The notes under the pieces: model-generated
What the model was told of the DNA's origin: nothing
Seen by the model: the letters and a program-made list of their open reading frames with translations, nothing else
Databases searched by the model: none
Position numbers and translations under genes: made by a program
Shown: one piece after another, positions 1-8,647 of the stretch
How the letters are laid out: every line of letters starts with the position of its first letter
Position numbering within the stretch: position 1 is the stretch's first letter
NCBI RefSeq assembly: GCF_049240685.1
Contig: NZ_JBMLSD010000259.1
Span: 6,033-70,032 of the forward strand
Origin: Flectobacillus sp049240685
Lineage (GTDB): Bacteria; Bacteroidota; Bacteroidia; Cytophagales; Spirosomataceae
Direction of reading: 5' to 3'
DNA: 64,000 bases

Positions 1-715
1 CTTTTACCTGAGCAAAGTCACGAGTACGACGCAGAAGGTTGTTAGCAATACGTGGTGTCCCACGACTACGACGGGCAATTTCAAAAGCTCCAGCATCGTC
101 GATTGGCGTACCTAAAATCTGACAAGAACGTTGTACAATCGTGGTCAATAATTTGGCGTCATAATATTCCAAGCGGGCATTGATACCAAAACGAGCACGC
201 AAAGGGGCAGTCAACAGACCTGCACGCGTAGTAGCACCAATCAAGGTAAAGGGATTGAGGGAAATTTGCACACTTCGAGCATTTGGACCAGAATCAAGCA
301 AAATATCAATCTTATAATCCTCCATTGCAGAGTAAAGATATTCTTCTACAATAGGATTTAGTCGATGAATCTCGTCAATAAACAGTACATCAAATGGCTG
401 AAGATTGGTTAGCAAACCCGCCAAATCAGAAGGTTTATCGAGCACTGGCCCTGAGGTAATTTTGATATTTGCTTCCAACTCATTGGCCACGATATTAGAT
501 AGGGTAGTTTTACCCAATCCTGGAGGGCCATGTAACAGTACGTGATCGAGGGCTTCCTCGCGTTGTTTGGCAGCCATCACAAAAATCTTAAGGTTCTCAA
601 GTACCTTATCTTGACCTGTAAAATCATCAAATGAAAGCGGACGCAAAGCACGTTCGATTTCTTTCTCCACAGATGAAAGGTTTTCTTTGTTACCTTTCAA
701 ATAATCTTCTCTCAT
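1..715 (-). CDS. ruvB: Holliday junction branch-migration helicase RuvB, 3' end cut by the window
   Basis: AAA+ motor that drives RuvAB branch migration of Holliday junctions in recombination and repair. About 238 N-terminal residues of a normally ~340-residue protein are present; the C-terminal winged-helix domain lies beyond the left edge. Visible motifs are Walker A GPPGLGKT (residues 63-70), Walker B LFIDEIHR (about 110-117) and the sensor stretch GATTRAGLL with the following arginine-rich segment. The start is the ATG at 715, which gives the typical short N-terminus before the helicase core. It is divergent from the aquaglyceroporin gene. Family identity is very secure. Confidence 0.97.
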   Translation of the reverse strand, partial: MREDYLKGNKENLSSVEKEIERALRPLSFDDFTGQDKVLENLKIFVMAAKQREEALDHVLLHGPPGLGKTTLSNIVANELEANIKITSGPVLDKPSDLAGLLTNLQPFDVLFIDEIHRLNPIVEEYLYSAMEDYKIDILLDSGPNARSVQISLNPFTLIGATTRAGLLTAPLRARFGINARLEYYDAKLLTTIVQRSCQILGTPIDDAGAFEIARRSRGTPRIANNLLRRTRDFAQVK

Positions 716-1050
716 ATCAAAAATCCTTTTTCAAGGGGTATATTTCGTTTCTGGTGTTTTCACTCAAAAATACAGCTTTTTCGAAAGTTAAACATCAAGG
801 CAAATTAAATACCCACGATTCCCATTTCAAAGCCTACCTTTTAATTAAATTTTTCTTTTATTTGTACAAGTAAATAAAAGATATATTATGTTTTCAATAA
901 TATAAAGTTTAGGAAATTGAAGGTAAGGTATAACTTTCGGCAAAATAATTACGATTTTATAGAAAAGTCTAAAACTAATACCTAGCAACTATTCCTGAAA
1001 AAACCAACTTATATTCAACTATCCAATCATCTAAATCAAACTATTTGACT
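716..1050. other. Divergent intergenic region between ruvB and the aquaporin gene
   Basis: 335 bp of AT-rich DNA with no convincing gene. A minus-strand promoter candidate for ruvB is visible: a -7 element TATTTTTG (complement of 765-772) with a TTG on the minus strand at 796-798, 23 bp upstream, which is at the long end of the spacing used by Bacteroidota sigma factors. No clear TAnnTTTG box was found for the plus-strand gene. Confidence 0.4.
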
Positions 1051-1758
1051 ATGCATTCAGCTTTTCTTGGCGAACTAATCGGAACAGCAGTTTTAATTTA
1101 TCTTGGCAATGGCGTAGTTGCCAATGTTTTACTTAAGCACTCCAAAGGCGAAAACGCTGGCTGGATGGTCATTACCACAGGTTGGGCAATGGCAGTTACC
1201 ATAGGAATCTTTGTATCTACGGCGTTTGGGAGCCCGGCGGCGCACCTGAACCCCGCCGTGACAGTAGCTATGGCCTGTAAATCTGGCGACTGGTCAAATG
1301 CGGGATCATTTATATTAGCACAAATTTTGGGAGGAATTATTGGAGCAACATTGGTGTGGATACACTATCATCCACATTGGGAAAAAACCGAAGATGCTGG
1401 TCTGAAACTGGCTTGTTTTTCGACATCTCCCGCTATCAATAAGCCTATCGCAAATGTCCTGAGTGAATTATTAGGAACCCTTTTGCTTATCGTAGTACTA
1501 GGAGCCTTGCCGAGTGTACCAAATCAATTGGGGCCTTACGTTGTTGGTTTATTAGTGTGGGCAATTGGTTTATCTTTGGGTGGTACAACAGGCTATGCAA
1601 TCAATCCTGCTAGAGATTTAGGACCTCGAATTGCACATACAATTTTACCAATTGCTGGTAAAGGAGGTTCTGATTGGCAATATGCTTGGGTACCTATAGT
1701 AGGACCTATCGCAGGTGCTATTATTGGAGGATTAGTAATTGCGCAACTTAGTTTTTGA
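1051..1758 (+). CDS. MIP/aquaporin family channel, aquaglyceroporin type (GlpF-like)
   Basis: Inner-membrane channel for water or small neutral solutes such as glycerol. The 235-residue product has six hydrophobic segments and both signature half-helix motifs: HLNPAVTVA near residue 66 and INPARDLGPR near residue 185. The Asp after NPAR in the second motif is typical of glycerol facilitators rather than strict aquaporins. The reading frame is open from a TTG at 1045, but the ATG at 1051 gives the usual N-terminus. No glycerol kinase is adjacent, so the substrate is inferred from the motif alone. The gene converges on the OmpA-family gene and ends before a terminator. Confidence 0.9.
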   Translation: MHSAFLGELIGTAVLIYLGNGVVANVLLKHSKGENAGWMVITTGWAMAVTIGIFVSTAFGSPAAHLNPAVTVAMACKSGDWSNAGSFILAQILGGIIGATLVWIHYHPHWEKTEDAGLKLACFSTSPAINKPIANVLSELLGTLLLIVVLGALPSVPNQLGPYVVGLLVWAIGLSLGGTTGYAINPARDLGPRIAHTILPIAGKGGSDWQYAWVPIVGPIAGAIIGGLVIAQLSF

Positions 1759-1802
1759 GTGCTTTAGTGATTGACCGAATAAGTGATTTAATTTTACTAG
1801 TA

Positions 1803-1823
1803 GAGACGCAATGATTGCGTCTC
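1803..1823. repeat. Short perfect palindrome, GAGACGCAAT family, copy 1
   Basis: Ten-base arms GAGACGCAAT and ATTGCGTCTC around a single central base, preceded by AGTA. The same unit occurs at 1981-2001 (inverted) and 53874-53893, and as a half copy at 42581-42595. It precedes the terminator in the convergent region. Confidence 0.9.
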
Positions 1824-1851
1824 AAGAGGGTTCATTTCAAAATATAGTATC

Positions 1852-1893
1852 AAAAAGGCGTTCGAAATTAGTTTTTCGAACGCCCTTTTTTTT
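1852..1893. terminator. Bidirectional intrinsic terminator between convergent genes
   Basis: Stem GGCGTTCGAAA (1857-1867) with TTTCGAACGCC (1874-1884), flanked by A-rich and T-rich runs on the two sides. It can serve both the aquaglyceroporin gene and the PorE-like gene. It belongs to a family also found at 42690, 48763 and 53924. Confidence 0.85.
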
Positions 1894-1980
1894 ACAAACA
1901 ATTAAGAAATAACCTCAATGTTGAAACTAGGAATGACTCATGTTTACGTTGATACTCCTATGCTATATCTAATTTGGCTT

Positions 1981-2001
1981 GAGACGCAATCATTGCGTCT
2001 C
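1981..2001. repeat. Short perfect palindrome, GAGACGCAAT family, copy 2 (inverted)
   Basis: Arms GAGACGCAAT and ATTGCGTCTC, followed by TAC. With its flanks it is the reverse complement of copy 1, so the two copies bracket the terminator symmetrically. Confidence 0.9.
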
Positions 2002-2036
2002 TACTGCGAGAATACATATTCTTTAACCCTTTACTC

Positions 2037-4520
2037 CTATTCCGTTTTGGCTTTGATTACCTTTACAGTAGTTCTTCGGTTTTTTTGATGCTCACGTTCG
2101 GTGCAACTTACACCGTCCGAACAGCCATTTACTAACAATGACTCTCCATATCCTTTAGCCAACATTCTATTACGCTCAACACCTTTGCTAGCAATATAAT
2201 CTACGGCAGCTTGAGCACGTTTGGATGAAAGATTTAGATTTTCCTGTGCATCACCACGGCTATCGGTATGTGAACCTAATTCGATAATCATACTTGGGTT
2301 TTTCATCAAAGTTGCCGCGAGTTTATCCAATTCTCTGGCGGCATCTTTTCTAATTTTGGCACTACCCATATCGTAATAGATATTGTCAATCGTGATTAGG
2401 TCGCCTTCCTTAAACATACCCAAATCTTGGGAAACGACTTTGGGTTTAACTTTTTTAATAACCTTATTGATTTTATTGACGGTAGTTCCGTAACCATCCT
2501 TTGATACTTCGAGAGTATAATCACAACCTTCTTCCATATCAAAAGCATACACCCCGTCGGGGCCTGTGACAACTTGTTGTTTAGACCCATCACACTCATT
2601 AATAAAAGTTACGAGTACGCCTTCAATAGGAGTTTTTTCAATTTCGGTTTTAACAACCCCTTTCAACTGAGATACCTTTTCAATCTTCGTAGTATCTGTT
2701 GGCTGAACTATTTCTATAGGAGTAGGATTTTTGGGTTGTACCTCTGGCTGTGTTACGATGGGGCCACCTTGTTTTCGCAAAGGAATATCCATAGCTGAAG
2801 GCGCATTATCCGATTCGCCTTTGGTCGAAAAGCCAAGAACGTTGGTATTGTATCCTTCTCTTTTTACCGAAATCACATAATCTGTGTCGCGATTGATGCA
2901 AAACTGTGTTTGCCCTGATTCGTTAGTCAATAATTTTTCTTCGGTTCCTCCTTTTGCTAACAAACTTACTTCAGCTTTTGCGATTGGGCTCTTTGTTTCT
3001 CCATCTACGATGGTCAATAACATTTGTCGACAATCATAAACATCGGCCTTTTTGGTGAATCTATAAATATCATCATCATCACCTCGGCGCCTATCGCTAC
3101 TAAAATATCCATTCAATCGTTGTCCATCTGTAATAATACCAAAGTCATCATTTTCAGAATTAAAAGGTTCGCCGATATTCAGTGGAGAACGATTTGGAAG
3201 TCCGTTTTGGGTAGAAATAATAAAGATATCTAAGCCCCCTGCCCCTTTTAGACCATCAGAAGCAAAGTAAACATTGCCACGCTCGTCCACAAACGGGAAC
3301 ACCTCCGTTCCTTTTGTATTTACTTCTTTACCGAGATTACTTGGGGTACCCCATTTACCATCTTTATACTCTACGACCCAAATATCCATACCCCCTTGCC
3401 CACCTTTACGATCTGAGGCAAAATACAGATACCGTCCATCTTTTGACCATGCCGGGTGTGCCGTCGAAAAATCATCGCCATTGAAAGGCAATTCTATGGC
3501 CTCGCCCCAACCAGATTCGCCCATTACGGCCATATATAATTTTAGCTTTGTAACATTATCTTCACTTCTTCCCTGCGAACCCTCATTGAAGTTATTTCTA
3601 GTAAATATAATTTTTGAAAAATCATTACTAAAAGTAGCGGGGCCTTCATGAAATTTAGTATTCAAAGTTTTACTAAAAACTTCAGATTCGGCTACTTTCC
3701 CTTTTGCCGCTGGTTTAATTTTGGTAGTTTCTTCAGGAATAGCCTCAAAATAATTAACGGTCTTGGAGTCATTGGCTGTAACTCTTGTATAAAAGTCTTT
3801 ACCTAGTTTTGAAGAACCTGTTTTTATAACTTTTTGCTTAGGAGCATCCAAAATTTCCTCCGAGATTCCTGTAACTTTATTGATATCGCTGACATAGTAC
3901 AAATCCAAATAACCACTATTTCCTACCAAACTACTTCCAGAGCCTTTTCCCGAGCAAAACACCAATCCATTCTTATAGTACATCGGACTAAACTCTGGTT
4001 TGGTAGTATTAAAATCAAGATATTCGACTAAGTATCGTCCGTTTTGTGTAAAAGGATCATTGGAGATTCTGGCTATCGTTGATGCTTGAGATTGGCGAGT
4101 ATCGTCACGAAGAGAAGCAGACAAATTATTGTACTTTTCAAACCATTCTTGTGCTTCCTTGAATTTATTATTTTGTACTAAAACCTGAGCAAAATACAAA
4201 TAGGATTTCATTTGCTCATCCGAAAAATTTACAGGAATATCAAAGGCTTTACGATAAGTTTGTTCAGCATTTTCAAATTTCCCTACCGCTTTATAGCTGT
4301 AGGCTAATTGCAAGAGAGCCGTTAAACGTTCGGAATTACTAAGCTTTTGAGAGCTATTTTGAAGAATTTGTTCAAATTTGGGTATCGCAGTCACAAAACT
4401 AGACACCTCAAAATGTCGAGTAGCATCTTTGAGTAAGGAATTACTGTTTTGAGACCAGACAGCTGCACTCTGTATTAGGCTCAATATCAGTACAAATAAT
4501 TTCTTTTTAACTTTAGGCAT
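2037..4520 (-). CDS. PorE-like envelope protein: TPR, PD40 propeller, carboxypeptidase-regulatory-like and OmpA domains
   Basis: Predicted exported peptidoglycan-associated protein of the type linked to type IX secretion and gliding. Starting at the ATG at 4520 it has a signal peptide (about residues 1-23, ending in VWSQ), TPR-like helices to about 160, WD40-like PD40 repeats of the form YFASD about 170-480, two carboxypeptidase-regulatory-like domains about 505-590 and 620-700, and an OmpA C-domain about 711-827 with the IELGSHTDSRGDAQENLNLS peptidoglycan-binding motif. The frame stays open 28 codons further upstream, but that extension would precede the signal peptide. Domain order matches PorE of Porphyromonas; orthology is inferred. 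The window also holds a PorP/SprF gene and a type B T9SS substrate. Confidence 0.85.
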   Translation of the reverse strand: MPKVKKKLFVLILSLIQSAAVWSQNSNSLLKDATRHFEVSSFVTAIPKFEQILQNSSQKLSNSERLTALLQLAYSYKAVGKFENAEQTYRKAFDIPVNFSDEQMKSYLYFAQVLVQNNKFKEAQEWFEKYNNLSASLRDDTRQSQASTIARISNDPFTQNGRYLVEYLDFNTTKPEFSPMYYKNGLVFCSGKGSGSSLVGNSGYLDLYYVSDINKVTGISEEILDAPKQKVIKTGSSKLGKDFYTRVTANDSKTVNYFEAIPEETTKIKPAAKGKVAESEVFSKTLNTKFHEGPATFSNDFSKIIFTRNNFNEGSQGRSEDNVTKLKLYMAVMGESGWGEAIELPFNGDDFSTAHPAWSKDGRYLYFASDRKGGQGGMDIWVVEYKDGKWGTPSNLGKEVNTKGTEVFPFVDERGNVYFASDGLKGAGGLDIFIISTQNGLPNRSPLNIGEPFNSENDDFGIITDGQRLNGYFSSDRRRGDDDDIYRFTKKADVYDCRQMLLTIVDGETKSPIAKAEVSLLAKGGTEEKLLTNESGQTQFCINRDTDYVISVKREGYNTNVLGFSTKGESDNAPSAMDIPLRKQGGPIVTQPEVQPKNPTPIEIVQPTDTTKIEKVSQLKGVVKTEIEKTPIEGVLVTFINECDGSKQQVVTGPDGVYAFDMEEGCDYTLEVSKDGYGTTVNKINKVIKKVKPKVVSQDLGMFKEGDLITIDNIYYDMGSAKIRKDAARELDKLAATLMKNPSMIIELGSHTDSRGDAQENLNLSSKRAQAAVDYIASKGVERNRMLAKGYGESLLVNGCSDGVSCTEREHQKNRRTTVKVIKAKTE

Positions 4521-4773
4521 TGTATTAATGGGGTTGTAAAAGAAGTGCCTCAAAAGGCCTAGAATCTTCATTTCTAATCGATTGAAAACAACTTCCCAAT
4601 CCAATTAAAGCATAAATCATGCCAAGCAAGGATTGGATTTTTCTTATATGATTAACCTTATTATTTCATGAATCTATGGCGAAAATGGGGGTTATAGTTT
4701 TATCCAAAACTTGCATTTTGGGTAGTTTAAGGCATAATCTGTTTCAAAGCCCTATGGTATTGAGATAGTTTTA

Positions 4774-4781
4774 TAAATTTG
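4774..4781 (+). promoter_or_regulatory. Bacteroidota -7 promoter element upstream of rnhB
   Basis: TAAATTTG fits the TAnnTTTG consensus and lies 21 bp upstream of the chosen rnhB ATG. A -33 TTG at normal spacing is not obvious. Confidence 0.5.
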
Positions 4782-4802
4782 CACCTCAACAATGTAAAGA
4801 CT

Positions 4803-5375
4803 ATGCTCAAAAGCTTTTATAATGAATCTTTAATCGAGGCTGGGCTCGACGAGGCTGGACGTGGATGTTTGGCTGGCCCTGTAGTGGCGGCGGCAGTAAT
4901 TTTACCCAAATATTACGAACACGAGCTCTTAAATGATTCGAAGCAACTCAATAAAAAACAACGCGAAGCGCTTCGCTTAGACATTCAGCGCGATGCCTTG
5001 ACGTGGGCAGTGGCAGAAGTATCCAATATCGAAATCGACCAAATAAATATTCTCAAAGCAAGCATGAAAGCCATGCACTTGGCGGTTGACCAATTACAAA
5101 TACGACCTGAACATTTGCTAATAGATGGCAATCGTTTTCCCAACTACCCGATGATTCCTCATACTTGTATTGTCAAAGGTGATGCCAAATTTCTCAATAT
5201 TGCCGCAGCTTCGGTATTAGCCAAGACTTTTAGAGATGATTTAATGGAAGAACTAGCAAAAATCTATCCACATTATGGCTGGGAACAAAATGCAGGCTAT
5301 CCTACCCCCAAACACCGCAAGGCAATTCAGGAATTTGGAACAACTCCCTTGCACCGAATGACATTTAAAATGTAA
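4803..5375 (+). CDS. rnhB: Ribonuclease HII
   Basis: Cleaves the RNA strand of RNA/DNA hybrids and starts removal of misincorporated ribonucleotides. The 190-residue product has the type 2 RNase H signature GLDEAGRGCLAGPVVAAAV near the N-terminus, with the first catalytic Asp-Glu pair, then LLIDGNRFP near residue 103 and the AAASVLAKTFRDDLM segment carrying the last metal ligand. The ATG at 4803 is preferred over an in-frame TTG at 4779, which overlaps the -7 promoter box. The GH3 gene follows after 38 bp and is probably co-transcribed. Confidence 0.96.
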   Translation: MLKSFYNESLIEAGLDEAGRGCLAGPVVAAAVILPKYYEHELLNDSKQLNKKQREALRLDIQRDALTWAVAEVSNIEIDQINILKASMKAMHLAVDQLQIRPEHLLIDGNRFPNYPMIPHTCIVKGDAKFLNIAAASVLAKTFRDDLMEELAKIYPHYGWEQNAGYPTPKHRKAIQEFGTTPLHRMTFKM

Positions 5376-5413
5376 ATTGAGTAAATTTCGTTAAGCACTT
5401 TTCAAGAATTACC

Positions 5414-6898
5414 ATGGGAATAAGAGCCATTTTGGCAAAACCTTTTGCTGCTTATGTTATTAGTCAACGAAAAAAATGGGAAAAAAATGCTGTGGAAACG
5501 CAGCTAAATCTCATGAAATCGTTGCTTCAACAAGCCTCGAATACTGTATTTGGGAAAGACCATAAATTCTCAGAAATCAATGATTATGAGCAATTTAAAC
5601 AAAATATACCTATCAATGACTATGAAGGGCTTAAATGCTATGTAGAAAGGGTAGTTGCTGGGGAACCTGATATTTTATGGCCAAACAAGCCTTTGTATTT
5701 TGCCAAAACATCGGGCACCACTTCGGGTGTCAAATATATTCCTATTTCGAAAGAATCTATTGGCTTTCATATCAATGGCGCTCGTGATGCCTTATTGAGT
5801 TATGTACATGAAACTGGCAATTCATCATTTCTTGATAAAAAATTAATATTCCTTTCTGGTTCGCCCGAAATGACGATGAAACATGGTATTCATGTAGGTC
5901 GTTTGTCGGGAATTGTGAATCACCATGTGCCCGACTACTTGAGAAGTAATCAATTACCAAGCTATGAAACCAATTGTATGGAAGATTGGGAAGCCAAGCT
6001 TGATAAAATTATTGATGAAACTCTCCCTGAAAATATGTCATTAATTTCGGGTATTCCACCTTGGGTACAGATGTATTTTGATAGAATACAAGCTCGTACT
6101 GGCAAAAAAATCAAAGATGTATTTCCTGACTTTTCGGTATTTGTATACGGTGGGGTAAATTTTGAACCTTATCGTGCCAAATTATTCGAATCTATTGGCA
6201 AGAAAATAGATTCTATCGAAACCTATCCAGCTTCGGAAGGATTCATTGCCTATCAGGATTCTCAAAAAGCTGAAGGTTTATTGTTACTGCTAAACTCTGG
6301 TGTGTTCTACGAGTTTATTCCAGCAGAAGATTACTTCAAACCCAACCCTCGTAGATTACATATTGGTGAAGTAGAATTGGGAGTGAATTATGCGCTCATC
6401 ATGAATACCAACGCAGGTTTGTGGGGCTATTCGATTGGAGATACCGTCAAATTTGTCTCTCTCGAGCCATATCGTATTGTAGTGTCTGGGCGTATCAAGC
6501 ACTTTATTTCTGCCTTTGGAGAACACGTAATTGGCGAAGAGGTAGAAAAAGCCATGCAATATGCGATGCAGCAACATCCTGAAGTTGAATTAGTAGAGTT
6601 TACGGTAGCGCCGCAAGTAACACCTCCCGAGGGCGGTTTACCTTATCATGAGTGGTTGATAGAGTTTGCCAAAGCACCCAACAACCTCGAAGCTTTTGCC
6701 AATACGCTTGATGAAAAACTTACTCAGCTTAATGTCTATTATGATGATTTGATTACGGGAAATATTTTGCAAAGACTCAAAATCAGAGCCTTAGCCCCAA
6801 ATGCCTTTATCGACTATATGAAGTCTCAAGGTAAATTAGGCGGTCAAAATAAAGTTCCTCGCTTATCGAATGACCGTAAAATTGCGGATGAGATATAA
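5414..6898 (+). CDS. GH3 auxin-responsive-promoter family protein (acyl-adenylating enzyme fold)
   Basis: A 494-residue member of the GH3 family, which belongs to the ANL adenylating superfamily; plant members conjugate amino acids to acyl hormones. The nucleotide-binding signature AKTSGTTSGVKYIPIS is at about residues 97-112, and ETYPASEGFIAYQ and GLWGYSIGDTVKF follow in the usual order. Bacteroidota often carry one such gene; its substrate is unknown. It lies 38 bp after rnhB and is followed by a strong terminator. No truncation is seen. Confidence 0.88.
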   Translation: MGIRAILAKPFAAYVISQRKKWEKNAVETQLNLMKSLLQQASNTVFGKDHKFSEINDYEQFKQNIPINDYEGLKCYVERVVAGEPDILWPNKPLYFAKTSGTTSGVKYIPISKESIGFHINGARDALLSYVHETGNSSFLDKKLIFLSGSPEMTMKHGIHVGRLSGIVNHHVPDYLRSNQLPSYETNCMEDWEAKLDKIIDETLPENMSLISGIPPWVQMYFDRIQARTGKKIKDVFPDFSVFVYGGVNFEPYRAKLFESIGKKIDSIETYPASEGFIAYQDSQKAEGLLLLLNSGVFYEFIPAEDYFKPNPRRLHIGEVELGVNYALIMNTNAGLWGYSIGDTVKFVSLEPYRIVVSGRIKHFISAFGEHVIGEEVEKAMQYAMQQHPEVELVEFTVAPQVTPPEGGLPYHEWLIEFAKAPNNLEAFANTLDEKLTQLNVYYDDLITGNILQRLKIRALAPNAFIDYMKSQGKLGGQNKVPRLSNDRKIADEI

Positions 6899-6918
6899 GT
6901 GAGGGGAAAGTAAACAGG

Positions 6919-6964
6919 GACAAAGGCACAAAGTGATATTACTACTTTGTGCCTTTGTCTTTTT
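6919..6964 (+). terminator. Intrinsic terminator after the GH3 gene
   Basis: Perfect 16-bp stem: GACAAAGGCACAAAGT at 6919-6934 and its complement at 6944-6959, with a 9-base loop and a following T run. Confidence 0.92.
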
Positions 6965-7134
6965 AGTCATATCTATTACCTAGTCTGTGAAAAATTTCAA
7001 GAACTAAACATTTCGAATGTCAGAAGTATAGCCTGCTTTCTTAGACCCATAATTTATAAAAACTATTATATGTCAATCTATTTCCGAAATCAAAAATCCT
7101 CAATAGTTTGCAAATCCTCATACAGTCCTAATTC

Positions 7135-7755
7135 TTATTGCTCAATTTTGGTATTGAGTTTGCTGAGTTGCTTTACATCTACCAATCTAATCACATCTTT
7201 CTTCGAGAATTTAATCATCCACAATCCTAGCAAATCGCCTTTTTTACGAAAATCTAAGCTATCAATTTTGGTTTTGGTCACAAGCTCTTGTAACTGTGCT
7301 TTTGATGCGCCTTTCAATTGATTTTCTAGAACCACGGGTGACGTAAAATACAAATGTTCACGGTCCTCGCTCATCTGTATATTATCAATTTGAGGAAGGT
7401 GATTTTCGGCATTGTATTGGTAGGCATCTAATATTTCATTTACCTTTTTGCCCAACGCAGGATTTTGTAATTTGATTGGACTACCAATTGCTATTTCAAT
7501 ACGATATGTTTTCTGTAAAGAATCGATAGCATGAGCATCAAGGATATTTTTGACAAAACTTTTGTTCAAATCTTGTGTTATTTTTTTCCCCCAATCATCT
7601 ACTTGCGCTGTAATTTGTGCGCTATTGATGCGTTTTACCTGTCTTTCTTTGAGTTCTTTTACAGCCGCAGTTGTATCAATTCTCTTGCTAAAATCACAAG
7701 ACTGTAAGCCTATCATAAGCGCTAATAGTCCTATTCCAAATGTACGTTTTTTCAT
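7135..7755 (-). CDS. Lipoprotein of unknown function
   Basis: A 206-residue protein with a lipoprotein signal (MKKRTFGIGLLALMIGLQSC, lipidation Cys at residue 20), so it is predicted to be anchored in the envelope. The mature part is soluble and charged, with a likely helical stretch around residues 28-70 followed by an alpha/beta region; it vaguely recalls small periplasmic sensor-like domains, but I cannot assign a family. It converges on the GH3 gene. The next gene on the same strand (7961-8194) is also a lipoprotein, but a terminator hairpin separates the two. Confidence 0.8.
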   Translation of the reverse strand: MKKRTFGIGLLALMIGLQSCDFSKRIDTTAAVKELKERQVKRINSAQITAQVDDWGKKITQDLNKSFVKNILDAHAIDSLQKTYRIEIAIGSPIKLQNPALGKKVNEILDAYQYNAENHLPQIDNIQMSEDREHLYFTSPVVLENQLKGASKAQLQELVTKTKIDSLDFRKKGDLLGLWMIKFSKKDVIRLVDVKQLSKLNTKIEQ

Positions 7756-7814
7756 TGCTGTGTCTTAGGGTTATGCAATTTTACAAATATACAACAGAGC
7801 GAAGTGCGGTAAAC

Positions 7815-7846
7815 AAAAAAGCCTCTAAATCAATAGAGGCTTTTTT
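7815..7846. terminator. Intrinsic terminator hairpin between two lipoprotein genes
   Basis: Stem AAAAAAGCCTCT and AGAGGCTTTTTT. It lies downstream of the small minus-strand lipoprotein gene and is symmetric enough to work in both directions. Confidence 0.88.
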
Positions 7847-7960
7847 GTTTGGCTGTGGGATATGGGCTGTGGGCATTCGGCAACGCTGATTACTTATTCT
7901 GTAAAAAGAAGTATTTGAGTTTATTTCCGAAATCAAAAATCCCTAATCCTCAATAGTATT

Positions 7961-8194
7961 TTACCATCTTCCTCTTCTACTACGATATGAGTAACGAGGA
8001 TATCTTCTGTCTGGCACAACAATTACTCTCCTTGGAGGTGGCACCACATATCTGTAGGCTGGACGCCCATAATACGGTCGGCGATAACCATAATCATATC
8101 CACGAACATGGGTCACACACGATGACATCACCGTTACAAGTCCTATTAATAAAGCCAGCAAAAAGGCATATTTTTTGAATTTTAGATTTTCCAT
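7961..8194 (-). CDS. Small Tyr/Arg/Pro-rich lipoprotein
   Basis: A 77-residue protein starting at the ATG at 8194 (MENLKFKKYAFLL). It has a lipobox ending VTVMSSC at residues 20-26, then a very basic low-complexity tail rich in Tyr, Arg, Gly and Pro with RRPYYGRPAYRY and a final RSRRGRW. The charge pattern suggests binding to an anionic surface or to cell-wall polymer, but no function is known. Starting from the upstream in-frame codon would add 14 residues before the signal sequence, which is unlikely. Confidence 0.72.
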   Translation of the reverse strand: MENLKFKKYAFLLALLIGLVTVMSSCVTHVRGYDYGYRRPYYGRPAYRYVVPPPRRVIVVPDRRYPRYSYRSRRGRW

Positions 8195-8647
8195 AGCTTC
8201 AAATATTTGATAGTCAATGAAGAAGTTTACTTGCAATAGGCACTATGCTGTAAGCAAAAAGTGTTTCTTCTAAAAATGATTGGCACATTTTGGAATAGTG
8301 CTTAGAGTCCATAGCGCATTAATGCATAAGAAGTTATTTATATGTGTTAGACAACGGAATTTTTAGGAGGTTTATTTTTACCCAAAATCTAAGAAATTCG
8401 TTTGCCCGAAGGCAAATAGGTGTAGTTGAAAGAAAAAATGCTTCTTGGATAAACCAAAATTCGAGAGAATCATCTTTTCTTTTGCAGGTATCTGTACATT
8501 AGACAATAACCACACATTTTTCCCCTATTTTATGGGAAAGAATTTTGTATCTTTGCACCCTGAAAATGAGAAATCTAAACTGAGTCGGAACACAAAATAG
8601 TTAACTATCCCTTTGCTGACTCATAAAACATACAACATCCACAACCA
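8195..8647. other. Intergenic region upstream of prfA
   Basis: 453 bp without a recognisable gene. It holds a -7 promoter box TATCTTTG at 8548-8555, about 92 bp before the prfA start, and a weak GCACTAT/ATAGTGC inverted repeat near 8239-8301. No RNA gene was recognised. Confidence 0.5.
8548..8555 (+). promoter_or_regulatory. Bacteroidota -7 promoter element for prfA
   Basis: TATCTTTG matches TAnnTTTG exactly; the implied transcript has a leader of roughly 85 nt. No clear -33 TTG is present. Confidence 0.6.

Noticed and set aside
631..873. 80-codon plus-strand ORF overlapping the ruvB start
   Set aside because: It is antisense to conserved ruvB codons and continues into AT-rich intergenic DNA; no start signal or family.
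3274..3651. 125-codon plus-strand ORF inside the PorE-like gene
   Set aside because: Antisense shadow of the PD40 repeat region; the minus-strand frame carries clear domains.
8195..8647. Riboswitch or small RNA upstream of prfA
   Set aside because: Only a weak 7-bp inverted repeat is visible and no known aptamer pattern; the promoter lies too close to the gene for a large leader.
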